From JAGOQQ01 sp031973235 (GTDB lineage Bacteria; Patescibacteriota; Minisyncoccia; Phycocordibacterales; UBA9973), in assembly GCA_031973235.1 (NCBI GenBank), contig DALYDM010000024.1, forward strand, positions 1 to 8,172: a stretch of DNA of 8,172 nucleotides, written 5' to 3'. Positions 4,849 to 8,172 of the stretch are shown here, piece after piece. The first letter of the stretch is position 1. Every line of letters starts with the position of its first letter. Under the pieces are notes generated by a model. That model did not search any database. It was not told the origin of the DNA and saw only the letters and a program-made list of their open reading frames with translations. The position numbers and the translations under genes were made by a program.

Positions 4849-6318
4849 ATGAAATTGTTTCGATTCATTTTGTATATGACAGTGGTCGCGAGCTTCATAC
4901 CAGCTCGTGTAAATGCTGGTCTTATCATAAATGAAATCATGTACGACTTGCCGGGTACTGATACTGATCATGAATGGATTGAAGTTTACAATGATTCATC
5001 AACAGAGATTTCTCTTGAAGGATTTAAATTTAATGATGGTGCAAATCATAGATTGAACACTCCACCTGTAAATGGTGGGGTTGGTTCGCTTGTGGTGCCA
5101 GGAAATGGATATGTAATACTATCCGCCAATGCGTCTACGTTTAAGTCTGATTACCCTTCTTTTTCGGGAACACTAATCGATACTGTAATGTCACTTGCAA
5201 ACGAAGGTGATTCACTTTCTCTTGTTGATTCTAATAACGATGTTATTGATTCGATATCATATACAAAATCGCAAGGCGGGGTAGGAGATGGAAATTCGCT
5301 TGGTTCATTTGGAAGTGCACTTTCACCTGGAATTCCAAGCCCGGGAAAAGAAAATTCACGCACAGTTACATCAGAAGAAAATAGCAATGAAGAGAAAGAT
5401 GTCGATACTGAGCTCACTCAGGATGTGGTAGATGAAAAAGTGTTACCACAATATGCAGGAACAATAATAACAAAAGAACCAATCACAGCTAGTGTTCCTG
5501 CGTTGTTTGATTCACTTATTGTTAATCCAGACCGAAAAACAATTTTACCAGGAAAATATGTTTGGAATTTTGGTGATGGGACTTCATATGAATATTATGG
5601 TGGTGGACCGTTTACTCATGTTTTTTATGATCCTGGTGAATACGTAATTGTGTTTGAATTCTATAAATCAAAAGGCGCATACTCTCCTGAGGTTGTAGTC
5701 AAAAAAATTGTATCAGTTGGTGAAGCAGGTGTGGTAATTTCTTCGATTGGAACATCTTCGGATCCAAAAGTTGAACTTACAAATACCACATCGGCAAATA
5801 TTGATATGTCTTCATGGAAAATTGCATCAAATGGAAAGTATTATTTGTTTCCGAAAAATACTGTGCTTCTTGAAAACAACACAATGGTGTTGAGGCCATC
5901 CGTGCTCGGTTTTGTCCCTGTGTACAGCGTGCAACTTTTTCATCCAAATGGTACGAAAGTTTCGGAGAAAGAAATTTCAAAACCAATATATTCTGTCGCA
6001 GAAAAAAGTAGTTTCCAGCCACCAATAAGCGAGCGCGTCATTGAGACGAAATCATCATCGATAGAAAAAACGCCTGGACCAGTTGATCCGCTGGATGCAC
6101 TCAAAGAAATTGATAGTAGTATGTTGAGTGCAAATTCAATTCAATCATTTGAGAAAGTGAGTAATACTTCATTTTTAAATATTGTGTATTATGCACTTCT
6201 TTTTGTGGTGGTGATTGTCGCTATAGTTGTTGCACTTAAAATTCGAAGAAAGGATAGAAAAGAGAACAAAAGTGATGATGAAATGTACGATGTGGATGAA
6301 TTTACCTTTGTAGAATAG
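4849..6318 (+). CDS. Surface protein with lamin-tail domain(s), PKD domain and C-terminal membrane anchor
   Basis: A 489-residue exported protein. Residues 1-23 form a signal peptide (basic start, hydrophobic core, VNA cleavage site). A lamin-tail domain (LTD) covers about 24-165: LIINEIMYDLPGTDTDHEWIEVYN opens it and VIDSISYTK lies near its end. Residues 166-200 are an acidic linker. A PKD-like domain lies at about 205-290, with YVWNFGDGTSYE (237-248) and HVFYDPGEYVI (257-267). A second, shorter LTD-like beta unit (about 295-375) contains KVELTNTTSANIDMSSWKI. After a Ser-rich stalk, one membrane helix (about 442-464) and a charged cytoplasmic tail with RRK follow. The predicted topology is mostly outside with a small inside tail. 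LTD and PKD folds serve adhesion or ligand binding in other proteins; the ligand here is unknown. It follows the ATPase gene by 4 bp without its own Shine-Dalgarno site, so co-transcription is likely. Confidence 0.87.
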   Translation: MKLFRFILYMTVVASFIPARVNAGLIINEIMYDLPGTDTDHEWIEVYNDSSTEISLEGFKFNDGANHRLNTPPVNGGVGSLVVPGNGYVILSANASTFKSDYPSFSGTLIDTVMSLANEGDSLSLVDSNNDVIDSISYTKSQGGVGDGNSLGSFGSALSPGIPSPGKENSRTVTSEENSNEEKDVDTELTQDVVDEKVLPQYAGTIITKEPITASVPALFDSLIVNPDRKTILPGKYVWNFGDGTSYEYYGGGPFTHVFYDPGEYVIVFEFYKSKGAYSPEVVVKKIVSVGEAGVVISSIGTSSDPKVELTNTTSANIDMSSWKIASNGKYYLFPKNTVLLENNTMVLRPSVLGFVPVYSVQLFHPNGTKVSEKEISKPIYSVAEKSSFQPPISERVIETKSSSIEKTPGPVDPLDALKEIDSSMLSANSIQSFEKVSNTSFLNIVYYALLFVVVIVAIVVALKIRRKDRKENKSDDEMYDVDEFTFVE

Positions 6319-6322
6319 AACG

Positions 6323-6331
6323 TGGTATACT
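6323..6331 (+). promoter_or_regulatory. Extended -10 promoter, near-leaderless layout, for the NDH-2-like gene
   Basis: TGG followed by TATACT (6326-6331) fits the extended -10 form. The hexamer ends 10 nt before ATG 6342, predicting a leader of 0-4 nt. Only T-rich sequence and no Shine-Dalgarno site lies between. The promoter fills the 23-nt gap after the surface-protein gene. Confidence 0.6.
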
Positions 6332-6341
6332 TTTTTTATCT

Positions 6342-7553
6342 ATGACACAGAATTTATCATCAACCCGCGTGATTGTTGTCGGCGGAGGTTTTGCAGGAAT
6401 AGAAACAGCACGAAAGGTTGCGTTTCGAGTCGGAAGATCAGTACAAGTGACTCTCATATCCAATAAATCATATTTTGAATATTATCCTGGATTGTATCGA
6501 GTTGTCACAGGCTCATCACCAATCGAAGTGGCGATCCCTTTGGAAGAAATGCTTCCATCTAATGTTGAGATACTTGTCGACACGGTAATTTCTGTTGATG
6601 TAAATACAAAAAAAGTTGTGTGTCAAAATACAGGTGAATACACTGCAGAATATCTTGTACTTGCGCTCGGAAGTGAGACGACATATTTTGATGTGCCAGG
6701 ACTAGACACATTGTCTTTTGGATTCAAATCAATAAAAGAAGCAAATCGTCTGAAGCAACATATTACTGATTTATTTAAGACTCATCAGCATCCATCACAA
6801 AACGAACTCATCTCTCATTTTCATGTTGTGGTTGTAGGCGGTGGACCTTCTGGTGTTGAAGTTGCTGGAGACCTCGCTATCTTTTTGAGGAAGATTGCAA
6901 AGCTTACTGATGTTGATCCTTCTTTTATTACAGTGGACCTTATTGAATCAAATTCTCGAGTTGTTCCACAGCTCCCACCTGATGCATCCGAAAAAATTCT
7001 TGCTCAGCTTAGAAAACTTGGAGTAAATATATTTTTAAATAGACGCCTCGAACGTGAAGAAGTCGAACATGTATTCATGAAAGATATGTCATTGAAAGCA
7101 AATACCGTAATATGGACAGCGGGTACACGACTCAATAGACTCTATTCACAAATCGAGGGGCTTGAATTTTCAGAAAACAAAAGAGTGCAAGTTGATGATT
7201 ATTTGCAGGCGCACGGATTTAAGAATGTTTATGTAGTAGGAGATGCTGCAAATACTAAATACAGTGGACTTGCTCAAACAGCTATGTATGATGGAGCATT
7301 TGTGTCCTCTCAGATAGTTGGACAAATCAAAGGAAGATCACAAAGAAAAATTTATTCACCAAAGAAGGTTGCATTTTGTATTCCTGTTGGAAACAATTGG
7401 GGAGTGTTTGTGTATGGCCCAATAAAAATTTACGGCATGCTTGGATATTTTATTCGTCACGCAATTGATTTTATGTATTTTGCAGGAATTGTGGCACCGC
7501 TGAAATTCTTCAGTTTGTTTGTTGAAGGATGGAAGTATCGCGTACGAAAATAG
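6342..7553 (+). CDS. NDH-2-type FAD-dependent NAD(P)H dehydrogenase / pyridine nucleotide-disulfide oxidoreductase family
   Basis: Predicted to oxidise NADH through FAD and pass electrons to a quinone or other acceptor at the membrane, without pumping protons. At 403 residues it has NDH-2 length. The FAD-binding Rossmann motif VVGGGFAGIETA is at 12-23, the ATG-like LALGSET at 107-113, and the NAD-binding motif VVVGGGPSGVEVAG at 163-176. DLIESNS follows, where E202 favours NADH over NADPH. NTVIWTAGT (254-262) and the FAD-contacting VYVVGDAA (296-303) come next. The C-terminal 45 residues are hydrophobic or amphipathic and could anchor the protein to the membrane surface. In the NDH-2 quinone motif AQxAxQ the second glutamine is tyrosine (AQTAMY, 311-316), so the acceptor is uncertain. 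ATG 6342 is supported by the adjacent extended -10 promoter. It converges on the glycosylase gene, 10 bp apart. A sulfide:quinone or other flavoprotein reductase of this superfamily is the alternative, but no catalytic Cys pair is evident. Confidence 0.82.
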   Translation: MTQNLSSTRVIVVGGGFAGIETARKVAFRVGRSVQVTLISNKSYFEYYPGLYRVVTGSSPIEVAIPLEEMLPSNVEILVDTVISVDVNTKKVVCQNTGEYTAEYLVLALGSETTYFDVPGLDTLSFGFKSIKEANRLKQHITDLFKTHQHPSQNELISHFHVVVVGGGPSGVEVAGDLAIFLRKIAKLTDVDPSFITVDLIESNSRVVPQLPPDASEKILAQLRKLGVNIFLNRRLEREEVEHVFMKDMSLKANTVIWTAGTRLNRLYSQIEGLEFSENKRVQVDDYLQAHGFKNVYVVGDAANTKYSGLAQTAMYDGAFVSSQIVGQIKGRSQRKIYSPKKVAFCIPVGNNWGVFVYGPIKIYGMLGYFIRHAIDFMYFAGIVAPLKFFSLFVEGWKYRVRK

Positions 7554-7573
7554 TAGTTCGCGTTTAGTTCGCG
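7554..7573. repeat. Short tandem repeat at the convergent gene junction
   Basis: TAGTTCGCG occurs at 7554-7562 and again at 7565-7573, an 11-bp period, across the gap between the two stop codons. No clear intrinsic terminator is present here for either gene. Significance is low because the repeat is short. Confidence 0.35.
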
Positions 7574-8157
7574 CGTGTTTGTGAGTTGATTTTTTTCAAC
7601 AATGATGGAATTTTTCTAAAATCTTTTTTGAGCGTATCGCGTAGTCCTCCGTTGTAGAGTGCAGAGGCGGGATGATAAAGAGGTAGAAATTGCGTTGTCA
7701 CAAGTCCCTCAAATTTTTTTTCGAGAAGTACACCGTGAACATTTCCAATTTTTTCTTCGGGAAAAAAGTTACTCATTGCATGTCTCCCCAAAAACACGAT
7801 AAGTTTTGGATTGATAAAACGCAATTCATCCATAAGCCATTCCTTGCATGCGTATTTTTCAGACGGGAGTGGGTCGCGATTGTTTGGAGGTCTGTATTTT
7901 ACGATATTTGTAATATACACATCTTCACGTTTGAGCTTTATTGAATCAAGCATCTCGGTCAAAAATTTCCCAGAAGATCCAACAAATGGTCTACCTTCAA
8001 TATCTTCAAGTTTTCCTGGTGCTTCGCCGATAAAGACAATATCTGCTTCAGGATTACCTTCGCCAAATACTGGCTGGGTAGACATCTTCTTGAGAGGACA
8101 CATGTTTCTCGAGTGCCATCCAATTTGGATATGAGTAAGTTTCTCACCGTTTGTCAT
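7564..8157 (-). CDS. Uracil-DNA glycosylase, family 4-like, with incomplete Fe-S ligand set
   Basis: Predicted to excise uracil from DNA as the first step of base excision repair. With the start at 8157 the protein has 197 residues. Motif GEAPGKLED (44-52) is followed by GRPFVGSSG, then TNIVKYRPPNNRDP (83-96) and the catalytic-loop motif HPASAL (162-167), all diagnostic of the family. Family 4 enzymes bind a 4Fe-4S cluster through four cysteines. Here only C20 and C104 remain, while the other two positions hold R17 and Y88. The frame is also open to ATG 8172 at the window edge, but the first five codons of that version contain the promoter-like TATACT, and the shorter start puts the first cysteine site closer to family spacing. 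I therefore prefer 8157. It converges with the NDH-2-like gene. The family is secure; activity and cluster are uncertain. Confidence 0.9.
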   Translation of the reverse strand: MTNGEKLTHIQIGWHSRNMCPLKKMSTQPVFGEGNPEADIVFIGEAPGKLEDIEGRPFVGSSGKFLTEMLDSIKLKREDVYITNIVKYRPPNNRDPLPSEKYACKEWLMDELRFINPKLIVFLGRHAMSNFFPEEKIGNVHGVLLEKKFEGLVTTQFLPLYHPASALYNGGLRDTLKKDFRKIPSLLKKINSQTRAN

Positions 8158-8163
8158 AGATAT

Positions 8164-8169
8164 AGTATA
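8164..8169 (-). promoter_or_regulatory. -10 promoter, leaderless layout, for the uracil-DNA glycosylase gene
   Basis: Read on the minus strand, TATACT (8169-8164) ends 6 nt before the ATG at 8157. The bases from there into the gene, ATATCTATGACA, closely resemble the same region of the NDH-2-like promoter (TTATCTATGACA). The -35 region lies beyond the window edge. If it is a real promoter, the upstream ATG at 8172 is not used. Confidence 0.5.
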
Positions 8170-8172
8170 CAT

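Noticed and set aside
7585..7600. GTTGA/TCAAC hairpin near the 3' end of the glycosylase gene as a terminator
   Set aside because: The stem is only 5 bp, lies within the coding region, and the T-run is in the loop rather than after the stem.
7811..8134. 107-codon plus-strand open frame opposite the glycosylase gene
   Set aside because: The minus strand carries all diagnostic uracil-DNA glycosylase motifs in this interval, and the plus frame shows no family motif.
1..8172. UGA recoding (code 25) suggested by the absence of TGA among the eight main stop codons
   Set aside because: All genes reach normal family length without in-frame TGA and use TAA or TAG. With eight genes this is easily chance.
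1..8172. CRISPR array, tRNA, rRNA, insertion sequence or attachment site
   Set aside because: No regularly spaced repeats, cloverleaf, transposase or flanking inverted or direct repeat pair could be found on either strand.

Overview
The window looks like a piece of a small, AT-leaning bacterial genome of the Candidate Phyla Radiation (Patescibacteria, most likely a Parcubacteria/Paceibacteria-type lineage). This is an inference from gene content: an ECF sigma factor overlapping a DUF5667 membrane protein, a stand-alone VirD4/TraG-like ATPase without N-terminal membrane helices, a lamin-tail-domain surface protein, a domain-minimised alkyltransferase, tight spacing and many missing Shine-Dalgarno sites. 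All eight genes read through with the standard code, so the UGA-recoding CPR groups are unlikely.

Layout. Positions 1-160 are a leader without a clear gene. They hold a consensus Shine-Dalgarno site, a 4-residue minicistron and an extended -10 box. At 161-451 is a minimal O6-alkylguanine-DNA alkyltransferase, ended by a strong terminator (454-508). At 555-1145 is a YqgE/AlgH protein of Bacteroidota type, ended by a second terminator (1162-1194). At 1266-2730 a two-gene unit encodes an ECF sigma factor and a single-pass DUF5667 protein, a likely sigma/anti-sigma pair, ended by a third terminator (2736-2763). At 2793-6318 a second unit encodes the cytoplasmic VirD4/TraG-like ATPase and, 4 bp downstream, a signal-peptide LTD-PKD protein with a C-terminal membrane anchor. 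At 6342-7553 is an NDH-2-type FAD/NAD(P)H oxidoreductase. It converges, with 10 bp between stop codons, on a minus-strand family-4-like uracil-DNA glycosylase (7564-8157) that keeps only two of the four usual Fe-S cysteines.

How the genes may work together. Two base-damage repair genes (alkyltransferase and uracil glycosylase) flank regulatory and envelope functions. The sigma/DUF5667 pair looks like an envelope-sensing module. The ATPase and the surface protein next to it are plausible co-transcribed partners in cell-surface or DNA-transfer business, but no other secretion gene is present to confirm this.

The most striking non-coding pattern is the promoter layout. At least four genes have a -10-like hexamer ending only 6-10 nt before the ATG and no ribosome-binding site, which predicts leaderless or near-leaderless mRNAs. 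The sigma gene also has an ECF-type promoter candidate at the same close spacing.
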